From positions 1 to 36,813 of the forward strand of contig JBMNGF010000006.1 in assembly GCA_050949745.1 (NCBI GenBank): a stretch of 36,813 bases of DNA, read 5' to 3'. Made by a program: the position numbers and the translations under genes. Positions 14,470 through 23,680 of this stretch are shown one piece after another. This DNA is from Syntrophaceticus sp050949745 (GTDB lineage Bacteria; Bacillota; DSM-12270; Thermacetogeniales; Thermacetogeniaceae). Position 1 is the first letter of the stretch, and each line of letters opens with the position of its first letter. The notes under the pieces are model-generated. The model saw nothing but the letters and a program-made list of their open reading frames with translations. It ran no database searches and had not been told where the DNA came from.

Positions 14470-16083
14470 ATGCCAAAAAAACGTTCACTGACCTTGGTCA
14501 TTACACTGCTGGTATTGCTGACATTCTCCTGCAGCCTCCTTTACGGCTGTAGGAGTGAAAGTGCAGAAGAAACCAGTAAAACCCAAGAAGAAGCCAAGAC
14601 TGACGGGAAGAAGACTGCTGACGTGATTAAATTGGCGGGAGGAGACTGGGGTTACCCAACCCCTTATGGCCTTTATCCTCGGGGGCCTGGAATGCGCAAA
14701 ATGAACTTAATATATGATTCACTTGTGGGCACCGATGCAGATGGAAAGATCATACCAAAGCTTGCTACAAAATGGCAGGATAGTGAAGATGGTCTCGTCT
14801 ATACGTTAAAGCTACGTCCGGAAGTGAAATGGCATGATGGTCAGCCATTTACATCAGATGATGTTATTTTCAGCTATGAGTACCAAAAAAAATACCTTCC
14901 GGTTTCCGGAGGCTGCCCTGATGTTGTCAAACAAGTTAAACAAGTTGATAAACAGACAGTAGAAATCCATATTGAAGAGCCAGATGTTGATTTCTTATCA
15001 AGTTTATCCAGTTGGATAATGATTCCCAAGCACATCTGGGAAGGTGTCACAGACCCTAATAACTTTACTAATAATTCTGCCGTGGGTACAGGCCCTTATA
15101 AATTGACGGAATACAGCAAAGAGCATGGCACTTATCGCTTTGTAGCCAATCCGGACTTCTGGGGAAGCAAACCCTGGGTCAATGAGATCAAGTTTGTCCC
15201 CGCCGGTCAGGCAATCCTGGCATTTGAACAGGGTGAGATCGACCGCAACAGTGTAACCCCTGATATTTTATCCCGCTATGAGGACAAGCCTGAATATAAA
15301 ATCATGAGCTATGAAACCAGTTGGGCTTACCGCTTGTATTTCAATATGGCGAAGCGGCCCGAATTGGCAGAAGAATCTTTTCGACAGGCTGTAGCCTACG
15401 CTATCGACCGCCAAGAACTTGTGGATAAAATCGAACGGGGCAATGCAATACCAGGAAGCCCTGGTGTACTGCATCCCAATAATGAGTACTACAATGCCAA
15501 GGCACCCCAGTATCCTCATGACACAGAAAAAGCCAAAAAACTGTTAAACGGCTTGGGTTATAAGGATACTGACACTGATGGAATTCTGAAAAATAACAAT
15601 GGAGAAAAGTTAAGTTTCCAGCTTGTCTGTGATGATGGAAGTGCCCGCCTAGCAGAGGTAATTAAACAGCAGTTGGCTGAAGCAGGAATCGAAGTTGTCA
15701 TCAAATCAGTGGACATGAAAGTCAGGGATGCCCGCTTCCAAGACGGTGACTATGAACTCTGTATCAACGGCAGTGGCAATGGTGAGGACCTGTCAGAACT
15801 AACAAACATAAGTGGCAAAGGTAAAGCGACATCAACTACAGCCAAGACTATGGGCTACAAGAATCCTGAGCTAGATAAATTGTACACCGACCAGCAAAAA
15901 GAGAGGGATCCTGAAAAGCGCAAAGAGCTTATGGGGAAAATACAGCAAATAGCTGCCGATGAGATTCCAAAACTCACTATATACTATAAAAATTCCTTAG
16001 CTGTCCATAAACCGGCAGTATACGATGGTTGGAGTGAACATACTTATCACAGCGACAGTCGCGAGAACTTTGTTGCTGATTAA
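14470..16083 (+). CDS. Peptide/nickel-type ABC transporter substrate-binding lipoprotein (family 5)
   Basis: 537 residues. The signal peptide ends in the lipobox LLYGC (Cys about residue 27), so it is lipid-anchored. Family-5 hallmarks are seen: LATKWQDSEDGLVYTLKLRP, VKWHDGQPFTSDDVIFSYE, VGTGPYKLTEY and FRQAVAYAIDRQELV. It captures an oligopeptide, dipeptide or metal complex outside the cell and delivers it to the permeases downstream. ATG at 14470 has AGGAGGTGG upstream. An inverted repeat TGGCAG...CTGCCA (14431-14447) lies just before it. I cannot separate the Dpp, Opp and Nik subfamilies by eye. Confidence 0.9.
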   Translation: MPKKRSLTLVITLLVLLTFSCSLLYGCRSESAEETSKTQEEAKTDGKKTADVIKLAGGDWGYPTPYGLYPRGPGMRKMNLIYDSLVGTDADGKIIPKLATKWQDSEDGLVYTLKLRPEVKWHDGQPFTSDDVIFSYEYQKKYLPVSGGCPDVVKQVKQVDKQTVEIHIEEPDVDFLSSLSSWIMIPKHIWEGVTDPNNFTNNSAVGTGPYKLTEYSKEHGTYRFVANPDFWGSKPWVNEIKFVPAGQAILAFEQGEIDRNSVTPDILSRYEDKPEYKIMSYETSWAYRLYFNMAKRPELAEESFRQAVAYAIDRQELVDKIERGNAIPGSPGVLHPNNEYYNAKAPQYPHDTEKAKKLLNGLGYKDTDTDGILKNNNGEKLSFQLVCDDGSARLAEVIKQQLAEAGIEVVIKSVDMKVRDARFQDGDYELCINGSGNGEDLSELTNISGKGKATSTTAKTMGYKNPELDKLYTDQQKERDPEKRKELMGKIQQIAADEIPKLTIYYKNSLAVHKPAVYDGWSEHTYHSDSRENFVAD

Positions 16084-16106
16084 TAAGTATGAGCTAGGGT
16101 TTTAGG

Positions 16107-16143
16107 ACTTGTTAGGCGGTTCGTATTCCACCGCCTAGCAAGT
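16107..16143 (+). other. Intercistronic hairpin after the binding-protein gene
   Basis: ACTTGTTAGGCGGT (16107-16120) pairs with ACCGCCTAGCAAGT (16130-16143), 14 positions with one G-U wobble, around a nine-base loop. No T run follows. Such structures often stabilise the upstream binding-protein mRNA or reduce read-through, giving more lipoprotein than permease. Confidence 0.75.
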
Positions 16144-16227
16144 ATCATCTAACAGGTCTTCCATATGGAGGCATATATTGTTCATTTCCTGAAAGCTACT
16201 AGGAAAAAATAGGGGGTACTGAAGCAG

Positions 16228-17211
16228 GTGCGGCAGAAAACCGGTAAAAATTTTATCGAATATTTTATCACAATTTGGGTCGTAATAACATTGAACTTTA
16301 TACTCCCGCGACTCATGCCGGGAGACCCCTTTTTGATCCTTACTTCTCAATCTGCAGAGGATGAAGAAATCGTCTTAAGTGAGGAACAGCGAGAATTTTT
16401 ATTTGAGTATTACGGTTTGGACCAACCGATCTACAAGCAGTATTTAAATTACTTAGGCGAACTGGTACAGGGCAACATGGGCTTCAGTGTTTATTATAAA
16501 CAGCCTGTAAGCCAAATAGTCTTGCAACGGCTGCCCTGGTCGATTTTTATGGTGCTCTTAGCTGTTTTTTTGAGCACTTTTATCGGAACCATCCTAGGGT
16601 GTATTTCTGCCTGGCATCGAGAGAAATGGATTGATAAATCCCTCTTTCTCTTTATGATTACTTTTTCTGAAATCCCCTCTTTTTTACTCGGACTTATTCT
16701 GCTCATTGTTTTTGCTGCAGGCCTTGGTTGGTTTCCTTTGGCGGGAGCGATAACTCACTTTGCTGACTGCCAAAGCTGGTGGGAAAGAACCTGGGATGTT
16801 ATACACCACGCATTCTTACCTTCCATCGCTTTAACTATGTCCCATTTAGGCGGCACCTACCTTCTGGGGAGAAACAGCATGACTACAGTTCTAGAAAAAG
16901 ACTATCTGCGTACCGCCTGGGCAAAAGGGCTTCCTAAAAAGCGAATCATCTTTCACCATGCCTTAAAAAACGCCCTGCTGCCCATCGTAACCCGTGTGTT
17001 TTTAAGCCTTGGCGCTCTTGTAGGAGGAGCTATTCTTGTAGAAAATATCTTTTCATATCCTGGTTTGGGAACCTTGATGAGAGAATCGGTGCGGGTCCAA
17101 GATTACCCTGTCATCCAGGGCATTTTTTTGGTTGTGACTATTTGTGTTTTATTAGCCAACTTTTTTGCGGATGTTGTTTACAGGAAAATTGACCCTCGGG
17201 TTAGTAGTTAA
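16228..17211 (+). CDS. Peptide/nickel ABC transporter permease, DppB-type
   Basis: 327 residues with an N-terminal helix (about 10-30), a periplasmic loop, and five more helices. MPGDPF after the first helix and the EAA-loop region with DYLRTAWAKGLPKKRI are characteristic of DppB/OppB/NikB. GTG at 16228 has AGGGGG ten bases upstream. It pairs with the DppC-type protein that follows after 19 bases. Confidence 0.92.
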   Translation: MRQKTGKNFIEYFITIWVVITLNFILPRLMPGDPFLILTSQSAEDEEIVLSEEQREFLFEYYGLDQPIYKQYLNYLGELVQGNMGFSVYYKQPVSQIVLQRLPWSIFMVLLAVFLSTFIGTILGCISAWHREKWIDKSLFLFMITFSEIPSFLLGLILLIVFAAGLGWFPLAGAITHFADCQSWWERTWDVIHHAFLPSIALTMSHLGGTYLLGRNSMTTVLEKDYLRTAWAKGLPKKRIIFHHALKNALLPIVTRVFLSLGALVGGAILVENIFSYPGLGTLMRESVRVQDYPVIQGIFLVVTICVLLANFFADVVYRKIDPRVSS

Positions 17212-17230
17212 AATATAAAGGAGAAGAAAT

Positions 17231-18160
17231 ATGTCACTTGCAGAACCAATAGAATCTAAACTGGATACCGCTGTTTCCAGAGCACCAAATGTCTTGGCAG
17301 CAAAAATCCAAAATTTTCTGCGGAGAACCGGCAGAATTATTAATAGGTTTTCCCTTCTGGGAAAATTAGGCTTAGCCATAATTTTTTTCTTTGTCATAAT
17401 AGCTGTTTTTGCACCTTTTATATGTGAACACCCTTATAATTTACCTTCTGGGGAACCATTAATGCCACCGGGTAAAGGCCACCCAATGGGAACAGATGAC
17501 CTGGGAATCGACATCTGGGCACAACTGTGTCAAGGAGCAAGAATCAGCCTGATTATAGGAATGGGAACTGCACTTTTGGCGGGACTTGGCGGTGGATTGA
17601 TCGGAATCATATCAGGCTATATAGGCGGTATACTGGATAAATTCATAATGCGGTTGATCGATATCATGCTTGTGATCCCGGACTTTCCGTTAATGATCCT
17701 GTTAGCAGCCTTCATGGGACCTCGTTTGATCAATATTATTATAGTACTGGCTCTGTTCTCCTGGGTTTCTTCTGCCAGGATAGCCCGCTCACAGATTTTA
17801 ATGTTGAAAGAGAAAACCTATATTAAATCAGCGGAACTCTATGGAGCGGGAAGCTGGTATCTGATGTGGAAACACTTTCTGCCAGAAATATTTCCTATTA
17901 TCGCTGTACAGATGATCAGGCTGACAGGAAGAGCAATCGTATCTGAAGCCGGGCTGTCCTTTCTAGGACTTGGTGACCCTACATCAAAGAGTTGGGGTTT
18001 GACCATTCATTATGCCACCAGCTTTTCAGGGATCTATTTTACTGATTTTTGGAAATGGTGGCTGTTCTACCCGCTGTCGTTTTTGACTTTAATGGTTGTT
18101 TCGTTGGCTTTTGTCAGCCGGGAACTAGAGCAATTCGCCGATCCGCGTGTTAAAAAATAA
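17231..18160 (+). CDS. Peptide/nickel ABC transporter permease, DppC-type
   Basis: 309 residues. A cytosolic N-terminal tail precedes helix 1. HPMGTDDLGIDIWAQLCQGA is the family signature, and the EAA loop reads KTYIKSAELYGAGSWYLMWK. Further on SEAGLSFLGLGDP is the conserved DppC/OppC end motif. ATG at 17231 has AAAGGAG upstream. It forms the heterodimeric channel with the previous gene. Confidence 0.93.
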   Translation: MSLAEPIESKLDTAVSRAPNVLAAKIQNFLRRTGRIINRFSLLGKLGLAIIFFFVIIAVFAPFICEHPYNLPSGEPLMPPGKGHPMGTDDLGIDIWAQLCQGARISLIIGMGTALLAGLGGGLIGIISGYIGGILDKFIMRLIDIMLVIPDFPLMILLAAFMGPRLINIIIVLALFSWVSSARIARSQILMLKEKTYIKSAELYGAGSWYLMWKHFLPEIFPIIAVQMIRLTGRAIVSEAGLSFLGLGDPTSKSWGLTIHYATSFSGIYFTDFWKWWLFYPLSFLTLMVVSLAFVSRELEQFADPRVKK

Positions 18161-18177
18161 ATTTGGGGGGTATTAAT

Positions 18178-19896
18178 TTGACCGCAAAAAGTAAATTTTT
18201 ACTGGAAATTAGCGAACTATCGATCACTTACACCAGCCCACCGGTCAAAGCAGTTAATAAACTATCCTTTGAGCTAAGAAATGGTGAGAACTTAGGCATT
18301 ATAGGTGAATCTGGGTGCGGCAAAAGCACAACTGCTTTAGGAATAATGGGCTTGATAAAAGATGGTAGTGTTAACGGGAGCATTATCTATAAAGATATCA
18401 ATCTGGTTGGTCTCCCTGAAAACAAAATGAGACAATACCGCTGGAAAGAGATTGCTATGATGTTTCAAAACTCTCTGGATATTTTAAATCCGGTTTTAAC
18501 TATTGGAGAACAAGTAGGGGAACCACTTCGTTTTCACTATCACTTGACACAACCAGAGATCGATGAGAGAGTAGTTCACACACTGGAAATGGTCGGTCTT
18601 GACCCCGAATGGAGAACCGCTTACCCCCACCAACTCTCTGGTGGAATGAGGCAGCGTGTGCTGCTGGCAATGGCTCTGATCTGTAAACCGGAGTTAATGA
18701 TCGTCGATGAGCCCACCACAGCATTGGACGCCGCCAGCAAAAATGAGATCTTTCAACTTTTTCAAAACCTGCAAAAGGAGTTTGGTTTTGCCATGATCCT
18801 GATCTCCCATGATGTGGCCTTCGTTTCCAAGCTCACATCCCTAGTGATGACCATGTACTCCGGACAAGTAGTGGAATATGGCAGAACATCAGATGTTTTG
18901 AAAAACCCCATGCACTGCTATACAAGAGGGCTGCTTAATTCCTCTCCCCAACTATTTCAATTCAAAGACCTCTGGGGCATCAGCGGAGAACCGCCCAAAG
19001 AGGACAATACGCAAAAGGGCTGCCCCTTTAAACCCCGCTGCTGCCAATCTTCGGATAGCTGTGGAGAATCCAGACCGGAACTGCGCTATGTGGCTTTGGA
19101 GCGCCAGGTAGCCTGCCATAAGGGAGGTATTGAAACCTTCCTCAAAGCTGAGGGGATCAAGAAAGATTATAAAGTCGGTGAAAAGGTCATCAAAGCAGTA
19201 AAAGGAGTCTATTTAGAAATTAGAAGCGGTGAGGTTGTCGCCCTTGTCGGTGAGTCTGGTTCAGGCAAGTCAACCCTAGCTCATACTCTGGCAGGGGTTC
19301 TACCTGCCGATGAGGGCAGTGTCTTTTTCCGGGGGGAAAAGGTGGAAAACCACTGGGCAACCAAGATGATTGGGGGAATGCAGATCATCTTTCAAGACCC
19401 CTTTTCCGCCACCAGCCACAGAATGCAGGTGTTGGATGTAGTCAAAGAACCCCTGGAGATCATGAAGTGGAAAAGCACTGAAGAGCGGAATGAAGCAGCA
19501 TACAAAGCACTGCAGGCAGTACACCTTCCAGTGACCCTGGATTTTTTGCAGCGTTATTGTTACAGCTTGAGCGGAGGCCAAAGACAGCGGGTGGCCATTG
19601 CCAGAGCCTTGGTAACCAGACCCAATTTGGTGATCGCCGATGAGATTACCTCTATGCTCGACCCCTCCAACCAGGCCAATATCCTGCGTGAATTGAAAGG
19701 TCTCCAAAACGAGTTCGGATTTGCCATGCTCTACATCACCCACGAACTCCACCTGGCTCGCAAAGTTTCAGATAGGGTCTATGTGATGCACCAAGGTGAG
19801 ATCGTGGAACAGGGCAATTCCAGCGATATCTTTGAAAAACCGGAACACATTTATACTAAGCAATTATTTGAAGAAGCATTTCATACAAGTGGATAG
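18178..19896 (+). CDS. Fused double ATPase of peptide/nickel ABC transporter (DppD-DppF fusion)
   Basis: 572 residues with two nucleotide-binding domains. Domain 1 (about residues 10-250) has GESGCGKST, LSGGMRQRVLLAMAL and MIVDEPTTALD. It is followed by the cysteine-rich GCPFKPRC...C.....C segment typical of oligopeptide-ABC C-termini, which can hold a 4Fe-4S cluster. Domain 2 (about 315-560) has GESGSGKST, LSGGQRQRVAIARAL and a Walker B reading VIADEITSMLD. Separate genes usually encode these in Dpp systems; here one fused protein serves both. TTG at 18178 is preferred over TTG at 18163 because GGGGGG lies just before it. Last gene of the operon. Confidence 0.93.
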   Translation: MTAKSKFLLEISELSITYTSPPVKAVNKLSFELRNGENLGIIGESGCGKSTTALGIMGLIKDGSVNGSIIYKDINLVGLPENKMRQYRWKEIAMMFQNSLDILNPVLTIGEQVGEPLRFHYHLTQPEIDERVVHTLEMVGLDPEWRTAYPHQLSGGMRQRVLLAMALICKPELMIVDEPTTALDAASKNEIFQLFQNLQKEFGFAMILISHDVAFVSKLTSLVMTMYSGQVVEYGRTSDVLKNPMHCYTRGLLNSSPQLFQFKDLWGISGEPPKEDNTQKGCPFKPRCCQSSDSCGESRPELRYVALERQVACHKGGIETFLKAEGIKKDYKVGEKVIKAVKGVYLEIRSGEVVALVGESGSGKSTLAHTLAGVLPADEGSVFFRGEKVENHWATKMIGGMQIIFQDPFSATSHRMQVLDVVKEPLEIMKWKSTEERNEAAYKALQAVHLPVTLDFLQRYCYSLSGGQRQRVAIARALVTRPNLVIADEITSMLDPSNQANILRELKGLQNEFGFAMLYITHELHLARKVSDRVYVMHQGEIVEQGNSSDIFEKPEHIYTKQLFEEAFHTSG

Positions 19897-20205
19897 CAGC
19901 CAGCAATACATTCGGCTACAGCCCCACCGCAGATTTGCTCATCATGTCTCCCTGGATAGTACAGCAGACTGTGCGAAAATCATTTTGCCCTTTTCCATCC
20001 CCCACTTACGACTAATTTCCAGTTGTTTATTGGGATATGAACCACCAATTACCCACTTTTTCAGTAATACACCCCCACTTTTAGCACCTGAGCTGATGAT
20101 CTAGGGAGCTGCCACACAGTCTGACAGTTCTTTATCGCATAATTAGACATGACCAAAATAACGTGATATAGCTGCACCACCTTCCCTGCTTTTTACACGG
20201 TTACT
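19897..20205. other. Intergenic region between convergent operons, nothing identified
   Basis: About 310 bases between the double ATPase (plus) and mscL (minus). Open frames here are not supported by start sites or family features, and I see no strong hairpin with a T run. Confidence 0.6.
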
Positions 20206-20610
20206 TTATTTCTCCTTGAGCAGATCCCGTATTTCTCGAAGCAAAGTTTCTTCATTGCTTGGTTCCGGAGGAGCCGGTTCAGGCTCAGGTTCTTTTCTGC
20301 TCAGGGATGTTGCTAATTTTACAAACAAGAAAATACATAAAGCGATGATCAGAAAATCAACGACCGACTGGATAAAGGAACCATACATAAATGCTACTTC
20401 TGCGGCAGTATCAGTCGCTGGCGAGATCACCACTTTTAAATCAGTAAAGCTTATTCCCCCAATAAGGATACTCAATATGGGCATCAGAATATCATTTACT
20501 AATGAAGTGACAATTTGTCCAAATGCTCCACCGATGATCACACCGACTGCCAGATCGATCACTGGACCTCTAATGGCAAACTCCTTAAATTCTTTTAACA
20601 TATTACCCAT
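20206..20610 (-). CDS. mscL: Large-conductance mechanosensitive channel MscL
   Basis: 134 residues, normal for MscL. The amphipathic N-terminus MLKEFKEFAIRGPVIDLAVG and the first pore helix VGVIIGGAFGQIVTSLVNDI are unmistakable. The second helix (FLIIALCIFLFVKL) and the cytoplasmic helix (EETLLREIRDLLKEK) follow, joined by a proline- and glutamate-rich linker. The homopentamer opens under membrane tension to release solutes during hypo-osmotic shock. Start at 20610 is preceded by GAGGTG; an ATG three codons later is also possible. It appears to be a single gene. Confidence 0.97.
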   Translation of the reverse strand: MGNMLKEFKEFAIRGPVIDLAVGVIIGGAFGQIVTSLVNDILMPILSILIGGISFTDLKVVISPATDTAAEVAFMYGSFIQSVVDFLIIALCIFLFVKLATSLSRKEPEPEPAPPEPSNEETLLREIRDLLKEK

Positions 20611-20722
20611 GCTGCTACACCTCTCCCCTCTTCCTTATTTTGTTAATGCAAAAAACTGACCAACACCTGCAGTTATTAATATGATTGTTCAACAACATAT
20701 TCACTGATAGCAACAAAGAAAT

Positions 20723-20758
20723 ACAACAGGAAACAAAAAAGTGTTTGCTTCCTGTTGT
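20723..20758 (-). terminator. Terminator-like hairpin downstream of nitroreductase
   Basis: ACAACAGG at 20723-20730 pairs with CCTGTTGT at 20751-20758, extended inward to about 12 pairs. On the minus strand it lies 100 bases after the nitroreductase stop and is followed by a weak T-rich stretch. Confidence 0.65.
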
Positions 20759-20859
20759 TAGGCTCCCCCACCGCAACTTGGTTTTCTATTTATGCCCCCT
20801 ACCTAATTCCCCTTTAAACCACACTGCTGGCATAATTCAGCCAGAGGCGTTTTTTATAG

Positions 20860-21387
20860 TTAAATCCGAGTAACTGCAATTCTTTCACGTGGTTCTCTGG
20901 GCTCCAAAGGCTTAGCAGGATATCCTACAGCGCAAGCCGACAAGATCTCATAGCCTTCCGGAATCGATAAAAGACTCAGTGTCTCAGAATCCTGACGAAG
21001 CTTATCTAAACAGCCCCAGATATAGGTGCTTCCTAATCCTTCATTTGTTGCCGCCAAAAGCATATTTTCAATCACACAAGCTACATTTGAATATTCGATG
21101 TGATCCTCTGATAAATCTGTTGCCGAAACAAAAATAACAGTAGGCGCACCGTAAAATGCATCAAGAGGCTTATTCGTTTTACGTGAGATCCCTTGACAAC
21201 ACTGGCGAAGCCTTTCCATTATTTCCGGATTTTGTACAACTGTAAGATGAGTCGTCTTATCATCTCCTGTCGCCAAAGGAGCTGTTTGAGCCGCTAGCAA
21301 AATCGCCTGCAGCTGGCTTTCTGATATTTGTTCTGGCAAATATTTTCTGGTTGTTTTTCTCAATGTTATAACATCTTTGAATTCCAC
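20860..21387 (-). CDS. Nitroreductase family FMN protein
   Basis: About 175 residues. FMN-binding features include LRKTTRKYLPEQIS near the N-terminus (an R-x-S/T-R-x-[FY] motif), QTAPLATGDDKTTH, and GLGSTYIWGCLD near residue 130. The end reads SACAVGYPAKP, the usual GYP motif. It reduces nitro compounds, quinones or flavin using NAD(P)H. I chose GTG at 21387 because GAGGAGG stands eight bases upstream; a longer frame to 21471 lacks such a site. It is monocistronic, with a hairpin downstream. Confidence 0.85.
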   Translation of the reverse strand: MEFKDVITLRKTTRKYLPEQISESQLQAILLAAQTAPLATGDDKTTHLTVVQNPEIMERLRQCCQGISRKTNKPLDAFYGAPTVIFVSATDLSEDHIEYSNVACVIENMLLAATNEGLGSTYIWGCLDKLRQDSETLSLLSIPEGYEILSACAVGYPAKPLEPREPRERIAVTRI

Positions 21388-21620
21388 GACTAATGCCTCC
21401 TCTAGTTGAATTATCTTTATTGTATCACTTATTATCATCTTTTGCCCTCTAAATAATCCTTCCAACTGCACTTTTCAAATAACAGTACAACAAGGTAAAA
21501 AGCATCGCCGATGAGCTCAGACATGTACTAAGACCGCTAGTCTCGGCAAGCATTGCATAAGCTACATTTATCGTATTGTCAACGCTAAGACAGACTACCC
21601 AAAGCTGCTTAGATAAAAAA

Positions 21621-21652
21621 ATATTCCCCTCTCTTTTTAGAAAGGGGAATAT
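21621..21652 (-). terminator. Intrinsic terminator of the methyltransferase gene
   Basis: ATATTCCCC (21621-21629) pairs with GGGGAATAT (21644-21652). On the minus strand it is followed by seven T residues. It lies 33 bases beyond the stop of the methyltransferase at 21685. Confidence 0.9.
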
Positions 21653-21684
21653 GGTCTAAAATGGTAGCTTTCTATATATTCTTA

Positions 21685-22479
21685 TTATTCAAACTTCTTC
21701 TGACGATATGCTTTCAAGTAATTGACACAATAATCATCCCGTCCAACAAGGGTTTCTGCAGCTATCATGTTCGACATCATCTGCTTGTCCAGAGGATTGA
21801 TAATCAGTCCGTCCAGCCCCTTGGCGATGGCCATCACTGCACAGTTTTGGTTGAGGAGCTTCCGAACAGGCAGACCGTAAGAGATATTTGACAGCCCGCA
21901 GATGGTATGCACGCCCTTAAATCTCGTCATTATTTCTTCAACTGCATTCAAAAATTCCAGGCCAAAGGTACTTTTTGTAGAAATAGGCTGCACCAACGGG
22001 TCAACATAAATGTTATCAAGTTTGACATTGTTCTGTACAAGGCCGTTGATCAGCTTGTCTGCAATTTTTACCCGATCCTCTGTGGTCTCAGGCATCCCTT
22101 CATCACTCATACAGAGAGCGACAACTTTCAGATCAGTTCCCGCTACAACCGGCATAAGAGCATCATAGCGTTCCTTCTCCAGAGAAATAGAATTGATCAT
22201 AGCTGTACCCTTATGTACTGCAAGGCCTCTTTCAATCACTTTGGGATCAGGGCTGTCCAGACAGCACGGACCATCAACAACCTCTTGAACATTTTTGACC
22301 AGCCACTCTAAATAGTCCCCTTCTTTGCCAACAAAAACACCGGCATTGACATCAATATAATCTGCCCCTGCCTCGTGCTGGTCTTTGGCAAGCTTTTTGA
22401 TGGCTTCCGCATCCTGTGCTTCAATTGCCGCAGCTACTGCCTTGCGGCTAGCATTAATCAGTTCGCCTACGATTATCAT
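21685..22479 (-). CDS. Methyltetrahydrofolate:corrinoid methyltransferase-like protein
   Basis: 264 residues, a TIM-barrel pterin-binding (DHPS-like) domain. Seen features: IIVGELINASRKAV at the N-terminus, DQHEAGADYIDVNAG (the pterin-binding D and N), CCLDSPDPKVIERG, INSISLEKERYDALMP and CGLSNISYGLP. These are typical of AcsE, MtgA and related enzymes moving a methyl group between a corrinoid protein and tetrahydrofolate. No corrinoid protein or MttB homologue is near. ATG at 22479 has a perfect AAGGAGG. It suggests one-carbon or methylotrophic metabolism in an anaerobe. Which methyl donor it serves cannot be told. Confidence 0.88.
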   Translation of the reverse strand: MIIVGELINASRKAVAAAIEAQDAEAIKKLAKDQHEAGADYIDVNAGVFVGKEGDYLEWLVKNVQEVVDGPCCLDSPDPKVIERGLAVHKGTAMINSISLEKERYDALMPVVAGTDLKVVALCMSDEGMPETTEDRVKIADKLINGLVQNNVKLDNIYVDPLVQPISTKSTFGLEFLNAVEEIMTRFKGVHTICGLSNISYGLPVRKLLNQNCAVMAIAKGLDGLIINPLDKQMMSNMIAAETLVGRDDYCVNYLKAYRQKKFE

Positions 22480-22824
22480 TCTTTTTCCTCCTTAAAAATT
22501 AGTCCCATCTACTGCATAAATTACCAGGCAGACGACAATTCCCGAGCCTTTCTAAACACCCGGGGCATCACCACTACACCCATCCGCCCCATAACCCATT
22601 ATTTATTATATATAGACAGCTATGCCAATGTCAATTTCCTTCTTTACCATTATTACCATACCCACTGTAGTCACCTGTAAGTCATACAGCCATTCGATTG
22701 TAGTAGATCATCAGCAACTGCGCCATAGTGACTCCACATCAACTTTCAAGAAACTCGCACTAGGAGAGCTCACCACAACGATACATGTTTGCCAAGCCAG
22801 ACTCCATTATTTATGGACTTTAAT
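22480..22824. other. Intergenic region, nothing convincing
   Basis: About 345 bases between the frameshifted kinase and the methyltransferase. It must hold the promoter of the latter. No family-like protein, riboswitch or terminator was recognised. Confidence 0.5.
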
Positions 22825-23680
22825 CTACACAGGAAACATCACTGTAAACTTAGTGCCTCGCTCATTATTGCTGCTGACGGTGACTCTGCCGCTGTTTTTT
22901 CCCACAACCGATGCTACAGAAGAGAGGCCAACCCCTCTACTCTTCCCTCTTTTTGTGGAAAACCCCAACTCAAATATTTTTTTCCGTTGATGCTTTGGTA
23001 TAAACCCGGGATTTACGGTCTGAAAAACGAAATATTTCGGTGTTTGAAATATTTTTATGACTCACATTTCTCTTTTCCATAGGGAACTCCTCAACTGCCT
23101 CGAAGGCATTATCCAGTAAGTTCCCTATCACTGTGATTAAGTCTAATGGTTTGACATTAAACCCAACTAAATTTGAATCAATAATTATCTTAAATGATAT
23201 ACTTTTAGCTGCTGCCAACTCCTCTTTAGCGAGAAGCAGGGCCGATAATTCTGGCATATTGACATGTAGAGCTTCACAGGGAATACGAACATTATGACAC
23301 AACTCTTCTATATACTGCTGAGCTTTCTCGAGCTTTTCAGTCTTCATCAGTGCATAAACGACCTGCAAATGGTTGATAAAGTCATGTCGCTGTGTCCGAA
23401 TCACTCTTACCATTTCATTTAAATGCTCAATATAAAAATCCTGTATATCCAATATTTTCCTCTGCTTGGCAACCAGGAAGATGTTTCTAGCTAAAAACAT
23501 TAAGCTTATAATTGCTGTTATGATCAGAATACTTATAATGAGTGCCACACAATCGAACGAAATTACGCATGGCTTCTGAAACAAACCGGTGAAATAAAAG
23601 GAGAAAATCACTAAAGCAGCGACGAGCAAGAAGGTCAATCCTAAGACTATTAATGCGCTTATAGTATATCTATTTTTCAT
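22825..23680 (-). pseudogene. Spo0B/GHKL-type sensor histidine kinase, frameshifted
   Basis: Two N-terminal helices (about residues 10-70) are followed by the phospho-acceptor region TQRHDFINHLQVVYALM and the N-box VIGNLLDNAFEAVEEF. After KRNV the frame is lost near 23060 and ends at 22970. The correct protein continues one frame over: VIKIFQTPKYFVFQTVNPG, the G-box FELGFSTK, then RGVGLSSVASVV and GTKFTVMFPV, to TAG at 22825-22827. The joined protein would be about 284 residues, normal for this class. A single-base change thus separates the ATP-binding half from the phospho-acceptor; it may be a real mutation or a sequence error. No response regulator is adjacent. Confidence 0.85.

Noticed and set aside
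19796..20104. Open frame overlapping the double ATPase end
   Set aside because: Out-of-frame overlap with a solid gene and no own signals.
22622..22990. Plus-strand open frames opposite the kinase end
   Set aside because: They are shadows of the frameshifted kinase C-terminus and of intergenic DNA.
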